Assembly (NCBI RefSeq): GCF_963691685.1
Contig: NZ_OY829290.1
Coordinates: 992,001-1,056,000, forward strand
Direction of reading: 5' to 3'
From: Thalassovita sp.
Lineage (GTDB): Bacteria > Pseudomonadota > Alphaproteobacteria > Rhodobacterales > Rhodobacteraceae
DNA length: 64,000 bases
Part shown: positions 34,491-44,013 of the stretch, piece after piece
Layout: the number at the start of each line of letters is the position of its first letter
Position numbering within the stretch: the first letter of the stretch is position 1
Notes under the pieces: model-generated
Seen by the model: only the letters and a program-made list of their open reading frames with translations
Told to the model about the DNA's origin: nothing
Databases searched by the model: none
Program-made: the position numbers and the translations under genes

Positions 34491-35423
34491 ATGGCAGTGA
34501 CCGAAGGCGTCAGGCCCGTGGCGGAAAGAACCTCCGCAAAACGGCCCAACCGCCTGTTCAAGAACATGACGGCCAAGATCGCGTCGATCCCGATGATCCT
34601 CACCGCATTGGTGGTGTTCATCGGCTGTACGCTCTGGACGATTTACCATTCATTTACCAAGTCGCGGCTGCTACCGGCGCCGGACAAATGGGTGGGCTGG
34701 GATCAGTATGAACGGCTGTGGAGCACCCGCCGCTGGCTGGTTTCAATCGAAAACCTTGCGATCTATGGTGTCTGCTCCCTGGTGCTGAGCCTGGTGATCG
34801 GCTTCACACTTGCCGCCCTTTTGGATCGCAAAATCCGCGGTGAGGCGGTGTTCCGCACCATTTTCCTCTACCCGTTTGCCCTGAGTTTCATTGTGACCGG
34901 TCTGGTCTGGCAATGGATCCTGAACCCGCAGTTTGGCATCCAACAGGTGGTGCGTAACTGGGGCTGGGAGGGGTTTACCTTTGACCCGCTGAACAACGCC
35001 GAGATTGTGATATACGGCATCCTGATTGCAGGGATCTGGCAGGGCTCGGGCTTTATCATGGTGATCATGCTGGCCGGTCTGCGCGGCATTGATCAGGACA
35101 TCTGGAAGGCCAGCCGCGTTGAGGGCATCCCGGCGTGGAAGACCTATATTTTCATAATCATCCCAATGATGCGGCCGATCTTTGTGACCGCGCTGGTGCT
35201 GATCGCGGCCGGGATCATCAAGGTCTATGACCTTGTGGTGGCGCAAACCTCGGGCGGGCCCGGCATCGCCTCGGAGGTGCCTGCGAAATACGTGATCGAG
35301 AAGATGTTCCAAGCGCAGAACCTTGGTCAGGGCTTTGCCGCCTCAACCATGATGCTGGTGTCGGTGCTGGTGGTGCTGATCCCATGGGCTTACCTTGAAT
35401 TCGGAGGCAAACGCCGTGACTGA
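34491..35423 (+). CDS. ABC sugar transporter permease (MalF-like)
   Basis: Inner-membrane permease of 310 residues, six membrane segments. After a basic cytoplasmic N-terminus the first helix is about residues 35-58. The EAA loop that docks the ATPase is visible as EGIPAWKTYIFIIIPMMRPI. The start ATG was chosen at MAVTEGV. Eight bases overlap with the next permease gene. Same family and gene order as the permease at 49-50 kb. Confidence 0.93.
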   Translation: MAVTEGVRPVAERTSAKRPNRLFKNMTAKIASIPMILTALVVFIGCTLWTIYHSFTKSRLLPAPDKWVGWDQYERLWSTRRWLVSIENLAIYGVCSLVLSLVIGFTLAALLDRKIRGEAVFRTIFLYPFALSFIVTGLVWQWILNPQFGIQQVVRNWGWEGFTFDPLNNAEIVIYGILIAGIWQGSGFIMVIMLAGLRGIDQDIWKASRVEGIPAWKTYIFIIIPMMRPIFVTALVLIAAGIIKVYDLVVAQTSGGPGIASEVPAKYVIEKMFQAQNLGQGFAASTMMLVSVLVVLIPWAYLEFGGKRRD

Positions 35424-36378
35424 TGCCACCCAGACAAATCCGCAGCGCACAGCCGCCGCGATGAGCGGGCCGCGCGGGCCCAAACCCCGCCGCCGCATCA
35501 CGCCCAGCAACATCATGCTCTACAGCATCCTTTTTGTTGCCTCGGTCTATTACCTGCTGCCGCTTTACGTGATGGTTGTCACCTCACTCAAAGGCATGCC
35601 GGAAATCCGGCTTGGCAATGTGTTTTCACCGCCGGTTGAGGTCACTTTTGAACCCTGGGTGAAAGCCTGGTCTGAGGCCTGCACAGGCATCAACTGTGAC
35701 GGCCTGAGCCGCGGTTTCTTCAACTCGGTCAACATCTTGATCCCATCGGTGGTGCTGTCGATCGCGATTGCCTCGGTCAATGGCTATGCGCTGGCCAATT
35801 GGAAATTCAAAGGGTCTGAGGTGTTCTTCACCATCCTGATCTTCGGGGCCTTCATTCCCTATCAGGTGATGATCTACCCGATCGTGATCCTCCTGCGGGA
35901 AATGGGGCAGGGCATCTCGGCGGTCACAGGGACGGATTTCCGCCTGATGGGATCGCTCTGGGGGCTGGTGATTGTGCATTCGATCTTCGGCATGCCGATC
36001 CTGACCCTGCTGTTCCGCAACTATTTCACCTCCCTGCCGGATGAGCTGTTCAAAGCGGCGCGCGTCGATGGCGCCGGGTTCTGGGGGATCTATTTCCGCA
36101 TCATGTTGCCGATGTCGCTGCCGATCTTTGTGGTCGCGATCATCCTGCAGGTGACCGGGATCTGGAACGACTTCCTGTTCGGGGTGATCTACACCAAACC
36201 CGATACTTACCCGATGACGGTGCAGCTCAATAACATCGTGAACTCGGTCCAGGGGGTAAAGGAATATAACGTCAACATGGCCGCGACGCTGCTGACGGGG
36301 CTGGTGCCTCTGGTCATCTACTTCGTGTCGGGCAAGCTCTTCGTGCGCGGGATCGCGGCTGGGGCGGTGAAAGGGTAA
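35416..36378 (+). CDS. ABC sugar transporter permease (MalG-like)
   Basis: Second permease of the importer, 320 residues. The GTG start has GGAGG upstream and overlaps the previous gene. The EAA-type loop is RVDGAGFWGIYFRIMLPM, and the C-terminus KLFVRGIAAGAVKG is typical of MalG homologues. A large periplasmic loop carries ACTGINCDGL, a two-Cys motif also present in the paralogous permease near 48.8 kb, perhaps a disulfide. Three bases separate it from the ATPase gene. Confidence 0.93.
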   Translation: MTDATQTNPQRTAAAMSGPRGPKPRRRITPSNIMLYSILFVASVYYLLPLYVMVVTSLKGMPEIRLGNVFSPPVEVTFEPWVKAWSEACTGINCDGLSRGFFNSVNILIPSVVLSIAIASVNGYALANWKFKGSEVFFTILIFGAFIPYQVMIYPIVILLREMGQGISAVTGTDFRLMGSLWGLVIVHSIFGMPILTLLFRNYFTSLPDELFKAARVDGAGFWGIYFRIMLPMSLPIFVVAIILQVTGIWNDFLFGVIYTKPDTYPMTVQLNNIVNSVQGVKEYNVNMAATLLTGLVPLVIYFVSGKLFVRGIAAGAVKG

Positions 36379-36381
36379 GTC

Positions 36382-37545
36382 ATGGGAAACACAACTGTAC
36401 GCACCGCAGCGTTGGAACAGCAACTGGTCCAGGATGCCGCCAAGGCGGGGATTGCTGCGCCCGCTGCGACCCCCAGCATTGAGATCAATGATCTGAAACT
36501 GTCGTTCGGAGCCTTTGAGGTGCTGAAAGACCTCAACCTTACCGTCAGTCAGGGCGAGTTTCTGGTGCTACTGGGATCGTCGGGCTGTGGTAAGTCCACA
36601 TTGCTGAACTGCATTGCGGGTCTTTTGGACGTGAGCGACGGACAGATCCACATCGGTGGCCGCAATGTCACCTGGGAGGAGCCATCGGAACGCGGCATCG
36701 GCATGGTGTTTCAGTCCTATGCGCTTTACCCGCAGATGACCGTGGAGGGGAACCTTTCCTTCGGGCTGAAAAACGCACGGGTGCCGAAAGCGCAGATCGC
36801 TGAGAAGATCGCAGCCGCCGCCAAAACCCTGCAAATCGAACCGCTGCTGAAACGCAAACCTGCCGCCCTGTCGGGGGGGCAGCGTCAGCGGGTGGCCATC
36901 GGCCGTGCCTTGGTTCGGGATGTGGATGTGTTCCTGTTTGATGAACCGCTGTCCAATCTGGACGCCAAACTGCGCGCGGATCTGCGGGTTGAGATCAAGC
37001 AGCTGCACCAGACCCTGGGCAACACGATGATCTATGTGACCCATGATCAGGTGGAGGCGATGACACTGGCAGATCGCATCGCCATCATGCGTGGTGGCAA
37101 CATCCTGCAACTGGCCAGCCCGAATGAAATCTATTCGCGCCCGACCTGCAAATATGTGGCCGAATTTATCGGCTCGCCCAGCATGAACTTCTTCGAAGGC
37201 ACGGTCACGGACAACACGTTCAACAGTGCTGCAGGCAGCTTTGATCTGCAGGGCTATGACTTTGCCGCGCAGACCGCCCCGGGCCAATCTGCCTGGCTGG
37301 GCATCCGCCCGGAACATATCGCGGTTGGCGATGCGGCCGCGGCTGAACAGAACCGGATGCAGGCCGTGGTGGAACTGGTGGAGCCGCTGGGCTCTGACAC
37401 TTTGGCGCGGGCACGGGCCGGGGATCAATCGATCTGGGTGCGGATGGACGGTCAGGCCGCCATCGCCCCGGGGGATGAATTGGCGCTGGGCTTTTCCGCG
37501 TCATTGGCCAATCTTTTCGACAAAACAAGCGAGGAGCGGCTCTAA
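36382..37545 (+). CDS. ABC transporter ATP-binding protein (UgpC/MalK-like)
   Basis: A 387-residue ATPase that energises sugar import. It has an N-terminal extension of about 30 residues before the usual start. Walker A is GSSGCGKST, the signature LSGGQRQRVAIGRALVRD, Walker B FLFDEPLSNLDAKLR and the H-loop YVTHDQVEAMTLAD. The C-terminal about 130 residues form the MalK-type OB regulatory domain (SAWLGIRPEHIAVGD). Such ATPases can serve several CUT1 importers. Co-transcribed with the permeases. Confidence 0.95.
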   Translation: MGNTTVRTAALEQQLVQDAAKAGIAAPAATPSIEINDLKLSFGAFEVLKDLNLTVSQGEFLVLLGSSGCGKSTLLNCIAGLLDVSDGQIHIGGRNVTWEEPSERGIGMVFQSYALYPQMTVEGNLSFGLKNARVPKAQIAEKIAAAAKTLQIEPLLKRKPAALSGGQRQRVAIGRALVRDVDVFLFDEPLSNLDAKLRADLRVEIKQLHQTLGNTMIYVTHDQVEAMTLADRIAIMRGGNILQLASPNEIYSRPTCKYVAEFIGSPSMNFFEGTVTDNTFNSAAGSFDLQGYDFAAQTAPGQSAWLGIRPEHIAVGDAAAAEQNRMQAVVELVEPLGSDTLARARAGDQSIWVRMDGQAAIAPGDELALGFSASLANLFDKTSEERL

Positions 37546-37583
37546 GGCGCTCTTTCTTTTCGTAAAATCAGGAACACGTGACA

Positions 37584-38327
37584 ATGGATCTTTCTTTCCA
37601 ACTCTACTCTGCGCGCAATGCCACCCCCTGGGAGGGTGTGGTCAAAACGCTGGCAGATCTTGGCTACGCACAGGTTGAAGGCTTCGGTGGCAACTACGAA
37701 GATGCGGCCGGTTTCCGCGCTTTGCTGGACCAAAACGGGCTAAGCATGCCATCGGGCCATTTCTCGGTCGATATGCTGGAGAATGAGCCTGAAAAGGCTC
37801 TGGCGATTGCCAAGACGCTGGGGATCACCCGGGTCTACTGCCCCTATCTGGATGCGGCCGACCGGCCCAGTGATGCCGCAGGCTGGGCCGCCTTTGCCGG
37901 CCGGCTGGAAGCCATTGGTGAGGTGATGCGCGCCGGCGGCGTTGCCTTTGGCTGGCACAACCACGATTTCGAATTTGTCGCCTGCGATGATGGCACGATC
38001 CCGATGCAGGCCATTCTGGACGGCGCGCCCAACATCGATTGGGAAGCTGACATCGCCTGGATCATTCGTGGTGGCGCCGATCCGTTTGACTGGATCAATG
38101 CCAACAAGGGCCGCATCACCGCCGCCCACGTCAAAGATATCGCCCCCGCCGGCGAATGTGAGGACGAAGATGGCTGGTCCGATGTCGGCCACGGGACCGT
38201 CGATTGGGCCGCCTTGATGGAGGCGCTGAAAGCGGCGGATGTCGATCTGTTTGTGATGGAACATGACAACCCGTCTGATGCGACGCGGTTTGCCACCCGT
38301 TCCATCGAAGCGCTGCGAGAAATGTGA
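37584..38327 (+). CDS. TIM-barrel sugar phosphate isomerase/epimerase family protein (first copy)
   Basis: A 247-residue xylose-isomerase-like (AP-endonuclease-2-type) TIM barrel. Metal-site blocks are FGWHNHDFEF (His and Glu region), HVKDIAPAGE and the late VMEHDNPSD. The ATG has AGGAA upstream; a GTG two codons earlier is too close to it. The short family members act as keto-sugar isomerases/epimerases. In recently described 3-keto-glycoside pathways, relatives catalyse isomerisation or beta-elimination. Directly followed by a Gfo/Idh/MocA dehydrogenase, as is the second copy at 43 kb. Substrate unknown. Confidence 0.85.
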   Translation: MDLSFQLYSARNATPWEGVVKTLADLGYAQVEGFGGNYEDAAGFRALLDQNGLSMPSGHFSVDMLENEPEKALAIAKTLGITRVYCPYLDAADRPSDAAGWAAFAGRLEAIGEVMRAGGVAFGWHNHDFEFVACDDGTIPMQAILDGAPNIDWEADIAWIIRGGADPFDWINANKGRITAAHVKDIAPAGECEDEDGWSDVGHGTVDWAALMEALKAADVDLFVMEHDNPSDATRFATRSIEALREM

Positions 38328-38335
38328 GGGCGACA

Positions 38336-39454
38336 ATGAGCAATAAACTAGGAATTGGTGTTCTGGGCTGCGGCAATATCTCGGCGGCCTATATGCGGCT
38401 GGCGCCGATGTTCAACGGGATCGAAATGCGCGCCTGTGCCGATATGAACCCTGAGGCTGCCAAAGCGCGGGCGGAGGAGTTTGGCCTGCGTGCGGAAACC
38501 GTGGACGGGCTGCTGGCGGCCGATGACATCGACATCATCGTGAACCTCACTGTGCCAAACGCGCATTTTGAGGTTTCCAAATCGATCCTTGAGGCGGGCA
38601 AAAACGTCTATTCGGAAAAACCCTTTGTGCTGTCGCTGGCCGAAGGGGCGGAGTTGAAAAAGATCGCCGAGGCCAAGGGGCTGCGCGTTGGGTCGGCACC
38701 GGATACCTTCATGGGCGGCAGCCACCAGTTGGCGCGTCATCTGGTCGACAGCGAAGCGGTGGGCAAAATCACTTCGGGCACCTGTTTTGTGCAAAGCCCG
38801 GGGATGGAGATGTGGCACCCGAACCCTGACTTCTTCTTCCAGCCGGGCGGTGGGCCGATCCTGGATCTGGGACCTTACTACATCTCAAACCTTGTGCAGC
38901 TGCTGGGGCCGGTGAAGCGGGTCTGCGCCATGTCGTCCTCCGGCAGTGAATACCGCACCATCACCAGCCAGCCGCGCCATGGTGAGAAGATCAAGGTGGA
39001 AACCCCCACCACGATCCACGCCATCCTGCAATTTGAAAGCGGTGCGCAGATCACCTACTGCGCCAGCTGGGATGTCTGGCAGCATGGCCACTCCAACATG
39101 GAACTCTACGGTCAGGCCGGCACGTTGCATGTGCCGGATCCGAACTTCTTCGGGGGTGAGGTGCGCATGACGGAACAGGGGGCCTTTGTCACCGCGCCGG
39201 GCTGGGATCATCCGTTCAACAAGGCAAATGACGGACCGCACGCCAACTATCGCGCTGCAGGGCTGGCAGATATGGCGCAGGCCATTCTGGCGGATCGTCC
39301 GCATCGCTGTTCACTGGATTTCGCCTTGCATGTGGTCGACGTTATGACGTCTATCCTCGCCTCAGGAGAGGGCGGACAGTTTGTGGAGATCACCACATCC
39401 TGTGACCGCCCTGAGGCGCTTGGCCCCGAAGCGGCCGAGGCGCTGATGGCGTAA
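38336..39454 (+). CDS. Gfo/Idh/MocA family NAD(P)-dependent oxidoreductase (first copy)
   Basis: A 372-residue sugar oxidoreductase. The N-terminal Rossmann fold starts LGIGVLGCGNISAAYMRLAP. EKPFVLSLAEGAEL holds the conserved EKP whose Lys is catalytic. GGGPILDLGPYYISNLVQLL provides the active-site Asp/Tyr region. These enzymes oxidise or reduce sugar hydroxyls using bound NAD(P). Start at ATG with GAGGG upstream, nine bases after the previous gene. Pairing with a TIM-barrel isomerase suggests consecutive steps. Confidence 0.9.
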   Translation: MSNKLGIGVLGCGNISAAYMRLAPMFNGIEMRACADMNPEAAKARAEEFGLRAETVDGLLAADDIDIIVNLTVPNAHFEVSKSILEAGKNVYSEKPFVLSLAEGAELKKIAEAKGLRVGSAPDTFMGGSHQLARHLVDSEAVGKITSGTCFVQSPGMEMWHPNPDFFFQPGGGPILDLGPYYISNLVQLLGPVKRVCAMSSSGSEYRTITSQPRHGEKIKVETPTTIHAILQFESGAQITYCASWDVWQHGHSNMELYGQAGTLHVPDPNFFGGEVRMTEQGAFVTAPGWDHPFNKANDGPHANYRAAGLADMAQAILADRPHRCSLDFALHVVDVMTSILASGEGGQFVEITTSCDRPEALGPEAAEALMA

Positions 39455-39465
39455 GGAGAACCCCA

Positions 39466-40521
39466 ATGACCAGCCCCGTTTGGAAGGCATCAGACACCCG
39501 CTATGACACCATGAGCTACCGCCGCTGCGGGCGCTCTGGCTTGAAGCTGCCCGCGATTTCGCTGGGTCTGTGGCACAACTTCGGCGATGACACACCGCAT
39601 CAGTCGAAGCGGGACATGGTGCGCACCGCCTTTGATCTGGGGATCACCCATTTCGATCTGGCCAACAACTACGGACCAGAGCCCGGCTCGGCGGAGCTGG
39701 CGTTTGGGGAACTGCTGAAAACTGACCTCGCCCCGTACCGGGATGAGCTGATCGTTTCCTCCAAGGCGGGCTATGACATGTGGCCCGGCCCCTATGGTGA
39801 GTGGGGCAGCCGCAAGTATCTGATCGCGTCCTGCGATCAGTCGCTGAAGCGGATGGGGCTGGACTATGTGGATATCTTCTATTCGCACCGGTTTGATCCC
39901 GAAACACCGCTGGAGGAAACCATGATGGCGCTGGATCACATCGTGAAATCGGGGCGTGCGCTGTATGTGGGGATCTCCTCCTACAATGCGCAGCGCACCC
40001 GTGAAGCGGCGGCGATCCTGAAGGACCTGGGCACGCCTTGCCTGATCCACCAGCCTAGCTATTCCATGCTGAACCGCTGGGTTGAGGAGGATGGCCTGCT
40101 GGATGCGCTGGGCGATACCGGCATGGGCTCAATCGTCTTCTCGCCACTGGCGCAGGGGATGCTGACCGGAAAATACCTCAAAGGTATTCCCGAAGGCAGC
40201 CGCGCCACCCAAGGCAAGTCGCTGCTTGATGGTTTCATCAACGACGAAACGCTTGCCAACATTCGCGCGCTGAATGGCATCGCGGAAAGCCGTGGTCAGA
40301 CATTGGCACAGATGGCCCTGGCCTGGGTGCTGCGCGATGACCGTGTGACCTCAGCCCTGATTGGTGCCAGCCGTCCGGGGCAAATTGAAGACTGCGCCAA
40401 GGCAGTAGAGAACCTTACCTTTACCACCGATGAACTGGCCGAGATTGACCGCTATGCAAAAGATGCCGCGATCAACCTCTGGGCAGCCTCATCCGAACAC
40501 GCAGGCAGCGGAGACGCATGA
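39466..40521 (+). CDS. aldo/keto reductase (YghZ/GAP reductase-like)
   Basis: A 351-residue NADPH-dependent reductase of the AKR14-type group. The conserved catalytic residues appear as FDLANNYGPEPGSAE (Asp and Tyr), SSKAGYDMWPGPYGEWGS (Lys) and YSHRFDPETP (His). The C-terminal cofactor loop is ALIGASRPGQIEDC. E. coli YghZ reduces L-glyceraldehyde 3-phosphate and other aldehydes. Here it overlaps the GH43 gene by four bases, so it is translated with a sugar-degrading enzyme and probably reduces or oxidises a sugar aldehyde. Substrate not predictable. Confidence 0.9.
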   Translation: MTSPVWKASDTRYDTMSYRRCGRSGLKLPAISLGLWHNFGDDTPHQSKRDMVRTAFDLGITHFDLANNYGPEPGSAELAFGELLKTDLAPYRDELIVSSKAGYDMWPGPYGEWGSRKYLIASCDQSLKRMGLDYVDIFYSHRFDPETPLEETMMALDHIVKSGRALYVGISSYNAQRTREAAAILKDLGTPCLIHQPSYSMLNRWVEEDGLLDALGDTGMGSIVFSPLAQGMLTGKYLKGIPEGSRATQGKSLLDGFINDETLANIRALNGIAESRGQTLAQMALAWVLRDDRVTSALIGASRPGQIEDCAKAVENLTFTTDELAEIDRYAKDAAINLWAASSEHAGSGDA

Positions 40522-42113
40522 TCCAGAACCCAATTCTACCAGGTTTTAATCCGGACCCATCCATCTGTCGGGTTGGCGATGAGTATTTCATCGCCACCTC
40601 AACCTTCGAATGGTACCCGGGGGTGCAAATCCACCGCTCCAAGGATCTGGTGAATTGGGATCTTGCCTGCCGGCCCCTGTCACGTGCGGCGCAGTTGGAT
40701 ATGCGCGGCAACCCCGACAGTGGTGGCATCTGGGCACCCTGCCTCAGCTATGCTGATGGGCTGTTCTGGCTGGTCTACACCGATGTGAAACGGCTGGATG
40801 GCAACTTCAAGGATGCCCACAATTACATCGTCACGGCCCCTTCGATTGAGGGGCCGTGGTCTGACCCGATCTATGTGAATTCCTCAGGCTTTGACCCCTC
40901 GCTGTTTCACGATGCGGATGGCCGCAAGTACTTCATGAACGTGCAGTGGAACCATGTGTCAAACTCGGTCGGGGGCCATCCGAAACATCCGGCCTTTGAC
41001 GGGATTCTGCTGCAGGAATGGCATCCTGAGCAGGGGCTGATCGGTGAGGTGAAAAACGTCTTTCCGGGATCGTCCCACGGGTTGACCGAGGCCCCGCATG
41101 TTTTCACGCGGAATGGCTACTATTACCTGACCACCGCTGAGGGCGGCACCGGCTATGAACATACCGTCACGCTGGCCCGCTCGCGCGATATCTGGGGCCC
41201 ATATGAGGTGCATCCAGATCTGCATGTTCTGACCGCCAAAGAGGCGCCGGACAATGCGCTGCAACGGGTGGGGCATGGCCAGATCGTCGACACGCCTGAG
41301 GGGGAGTTTTACCACACCTTCCTGTGTTCACGCCCCTTGCCCGGGCGGTTTTCCCCTATGGGGCGCGAAACCGGCATCGCCAAGGTCGAATGGCGTGAGG
41401 ATGATTGGCTCTACCTCAGTGGCGGGGGCATGGCGCCCGCGCTGACGGAGGTGCCGCCGGTCGTTGCTGAGCGGCGCTCGGTTGTGGCAACTGAAACCAA
41501 CTTCGAAGGTGCAGATCTGCCGGATGAATTTCAGTGGCTGCGCACCCCCTATCCTGAACGGATTTTCCAGCTGACCGGCAGCGCGTTGCGGCTGATCGGG
41601 CGCGAAAGCATTGGCAGTTGGTTTGAACAATCGCTGGTGGCCCGGCGCCAGGAACATGCGGTCTACCGCGCCAAAACCACCATCGCGGAGTTCGCACCGA
41701 CCACCTATCAACAGGCGGCAGGCCTGACGACCTATTATAACCGCCACAAATTCCACGCCCTGATGATTTCAAGGGATGGCAAGGGCGGGCGGGTCCTGTC
41801 TATCCAGTCCTGTGCGGGCGATTGGCCGGATGGCGCGCTCAGCTTCCCCGGTGAGGTGATCCCGCTGAGCGATGGCGCTGTGGACCTTGCCGTTTCTGTC
41901 GATCATGACCGTCAGCAGTTTTATTATCGCCAAGCGGGCGATTGGCTGCCGATTGGGCCATCGCTTGATGCCTCGGTGATTTCTGATGAGGGCGGGCGCG
42001 GCGAACATGCCTCTTTCACCGGGGCGTTTGTGGGCGTTGTGGCCTTTGACCAAACCGGGCAGGGACGCAGCGCCGATGTCACCCGGTTCCGCTACGCGCC
42101 GGAGGGCAGCTGA
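40518..42113 (+). CDS. glycoside hydrolase family 43 enzyme (beta-xylosidase-type), cytoplasmic
   Basis: A 531-residue GH43 (subfamily 11-like) enzyme with no signal peptide, hence acting on imported oligosaccharides. The five-bladed propeller starts PILPGFNPDPSICRVGDEYF, where the Asp of NPDPS is the general base (residue 13). SSGFDPSLFHD gives the pKa-modulating Asp and SSHGLTEAPHVF the acid Glu. The C-terminal about 200 residues form the DUF1349-type beta-sandwich found in XynB-like xylosidases (YQQAAGLTTYYNRHKFHALM). Likely releases xylose or arabinose from short glycosides. The operon lacks xylose isomerase and xylulokinase, so the product may be processed by the oxidoreductases beside it. 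Confidence 0.9.
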   Translation: MIQNPILPGFNPDPSICRVGDEYFIATSTFEWYPGVQIHRSKDLVNWDLACRPLSRAAQLDMRGNPDSGGIWAPCLSYADGLFWLVYTDVKRLDGNFKDAHNYIVTAPSIEGPWSDPIYVNSSGFDPSLFHDADGRKYFMNVQWNHVSNSVGGHPKHPAFDGILLQEWHPEQGLIGEVKNVFPGSSHGLTEAPHVFTRNGYYYLTTAEGGTGYEHTVTLARSRDIWGPYEVHPDLHVLTAKEAPDNALQRVGHGQIVDTPEGEFYHTFLCSRPLPGRFSPMGRETGIAKVEWREDDWLYLSGGGMAPALTEVPPVVAERRSVVATETNFEGADLPDEFQWLRTPYPERIFQLTGSALRLIGRESIGSWFEQSLVARRQEHAVYRAKTTIAEFAPTTYQQAAGLTTYYNRHKFHALMISRDGKGGRVLSIQSCAGDWPDGALSFPGEVIPLSDGAVDLAVSVDHDRQQFYYRQAGDWLPIGPSLDASVISDEGGRGEHASFTGAFVGVVAFDQTGQGRSADVTRFRYAPEGS

Positions 42114-42949
42114 TGCGCGCGAGCCTTGAAATATGGGATGTTGCTAGCGCCAGCTTTGAGGTGGTGCTGCAAAGCCCCCGCCATATCGAGGCGCCGAATT
42201 TCATGCCCGACGGGCAGTCGCTGATCGTCAATTGTGACGGCGGGCTGTATCGGGTGCCGCTCAACGCGCCCGAGCTGATCCGCCTGAACAGCTTCACCCA
42301 TACGATCATCAATAATGACCACGCCCCCAGCCCGGATGGCCGCCAGATTGCCTTCTGCGATAAGTCTGAGACCGGCAAATCCTGCATCTACCTGATGCCG
42401 GCAACGGGCGGGCGTCCGCGCCGGGTGACAGCGGGTTTGCCCAGCTGGTTTCACGCCTGGATGCCGGATGGGCAGGCGATGGTCTATGCCTGCGTGCGCG
42501 ACGGCGATTTTGCCATTGCGCGTGCGGATCTGGACGGGGCCGAAGAAGTGTTGATCACCGGCCCCCACCACTATGACGGGCCTGATGTGACGCCGGATGG
42601 GCAATGGATCTGGTTCAATTCCGATCGATCTGGCGCGATGGCGCTCTGGCGGATGCGGGCTGACGGATCAGAGCCTGAGCAGATGACTGACGGCGGTACC
42701 GATGACTGGTTCCCCCATCCCAGCCCGGACGGGGCGCAGCTGTGCTATCTGGCCTATGACAAAGACACCGAAGGTCACCCCTTCGGTGTTGATGTGGATC
42801 TTTGCCTGATGCCGCAGGGCGGCGGCGCAGCGGAAGTGCTGCAACGTATTCATGGCGGGCAGGGCTGCCTGAACAGCCCGTGCTGGGCCCCTGATGGGGC
42901 ACGGTTCGCCTATGTTCGCTATTTCGAGATGACCGAGGAGGAGGGGTAA
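42113..42949 (+). CDS. cytoplasmic TolB-like PD40 beta-propeller protein
   Basis: A 278-residue protein built of PD40/WD40-like repeats: MPDGQSLIVNCDGGLYRV, SPDGRQIAFCDK, MPDGQAMVYACV, TPDGQWIWFNSDR, SPDGAQLCYLAYD and APDGARFAYVRY. It has no signal peptide, unlike periplasmic TolB, and is embedded between GH43 and a TIM-barrel gene (TGATG-type overlap with GH43). Oligogalacturonate lyase (PL22) has the same kind of propeller and is cytoplasmic, so a carbohydrate-active role is conceivable. A scaffold or regulator is equally possible. Function unknown. Confidence 0.75.
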   Translation: MRASLEIWDVASASFEVVLQSPRHIEAPNFMPDGQSLIVNCDGGLYRVPLNAPELIRLNSFTHTIINNDHAPSPDGRQIAFCDKSETGKSCIYLMPATGGRPRRVTAGLPSWFHAWMPDGQAMVYACVRDGDFAIARADLDGAEEVLITGPHHYDGPDVTPDGQWIWFNSDRSGAMALWRMRADGSEPEQMTDGGTDDWFPHPSPDGAQLCYLAYDKDTEGHPFGVDVDLCLMPQGGGAAEVLQRIHGGQGCLNSPCWAPDGARFAYVRYFEMTEEEG

Positions 42950-42951
42950 CA

Positions 42952-44013
42952 ATGGCAGGATTGATCAAAGGGCCAGCGCTGTTTCTGGCCCAGTTCGCAG
43001 GGGATGATGCCCCCTATAACTCGTTAGAAAATATCACCAAATGGGCTGCAGGTCTTGGCTACAAAGGGGTGCAGATCCCAACCTTTGACGCGCGTCTTTT
43101 CGATCTGGAAAAAGCAGCGGAGAGTGATGCCTACTGTGATGAGGTCAAAGGCATCTGCGCCGATGCAGGGGTCGAAATTACTGAGCTATCAACCCACCTG
43201 CAAGGCCAGCTGGTGGCGGTAAACCCTGCCTATGATGCGGCCTTTGATGCCTTTGCCCCGGCGCATCTGCACGGCAATCCGGCAGGGCGTCAGGCCTGGG
43301 CGGTGGATCAGATGAAAAAGGCCGCGGTGGCCAGCCGCCGCCTGGGGTTGGAGGCCTCGGTCAGCTTCACCGGATCGCTGGCCTTTCCCTATCTTTACCC
43401 CTGGCCGCAACGGCCCGCCGGGTTGATTGAGGAGGCGTTCGCTGAGCTTGCCCGCCGCTGGAAGCCGATCCTGGATGTTTATGACGAAAACGGTGTTGAT
43501 GTGGGCTATGAAATCCACCCCGGCGAAGATGTCTTTGACGGCGCCACCTTTGAGATGTTCCTTGAGGCCCTGGGCGGGCATGTACGTTGCCAGATCAACT
43601 ATGATCCCTCGCATTTCCTGCTGCAGCAGATGGACTATCTGGCCTTTATCGACATCTACCATGAACGGATCTGCGCCTATCACGTCAAAGATGCCGAATT
43701 TAACCCCGATGGCCGGCAAGGCGTCTATTCTGGTTATCAGTCCTGGGTCAATCGGGCGGGCCGTTTCCGCAGCCTTGGAGACGGGCAGGTGGACTTCAAG
43801 GGCATCTTCTCGAAACTGGCACAATACGGCTATGACAGCTGGGCGGTTCTGGAATGGGAGTGCTGCCTGAAATCCCCGGAACAGGGTGCTGCCGAGGGCG
43901 CGCCGTTCATCCGCGATCATATCATTGAGGTGACGGATAAGGCCTTTGATGACTTCGCCGGCGCCGAGACCGATCTGGGACAGATCCGGCAGATGCTGGG
44001 GATATCGTCATGA
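42952..44013 (+). CDS. TIM-barrel sugar phosphate isomerase/epimerase family protein (second copy)
   Basis: A 353-residue xylose-isomerase-like TIM barrel, about 100 residues longer than the first copy. Metal-binding blocks are GYEIHPGEDVFDG (Glu), INYDPSHFLLQ (Asp/His), YHVKDAEFNPDG (His/Asp) and WAVLEWECCLKSP (Glu). The long form is frequent in carbohydrate operons beside Gfo/Idh/MocA genes. Close relatives have been called epimerases, 2-keto-inositol dehydratases or 3-keto-glycoside lyases. Overlaps the following oxidoreductase gene by four bases. Confidence 0.87.
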   Translation: MAGLIKGPALFLAQFAGDDAPYNSLENITKWAAGLGYKGVQIPTFDARLFDLEKAAESDAYCDEVKGICADAGVEITELSTHLQGQLVAVNPAYDAAFDAFAPAHLHGNPAGRQAWAVDQMKKAAVASRRLGLEASVSFTGSLAFPYLYPWPQRPAGLIEEAFAELARRWKPILDVYDENGVDVGYEIHPGEDVFDGATFEMFLEALGGHVRCQINYDPSHFLLQQMDYLAFIDIYHERICAYHVKDAEFNPDGRQGVYSGYQSWVNRAGRFRSLGDGQVDFKGIFSKLAQYGYDSWAVLEWECCLKSPEQGAAEGAPFIRDHIIEVTDKAFDDFAGAETDLGQIRQMLGISS

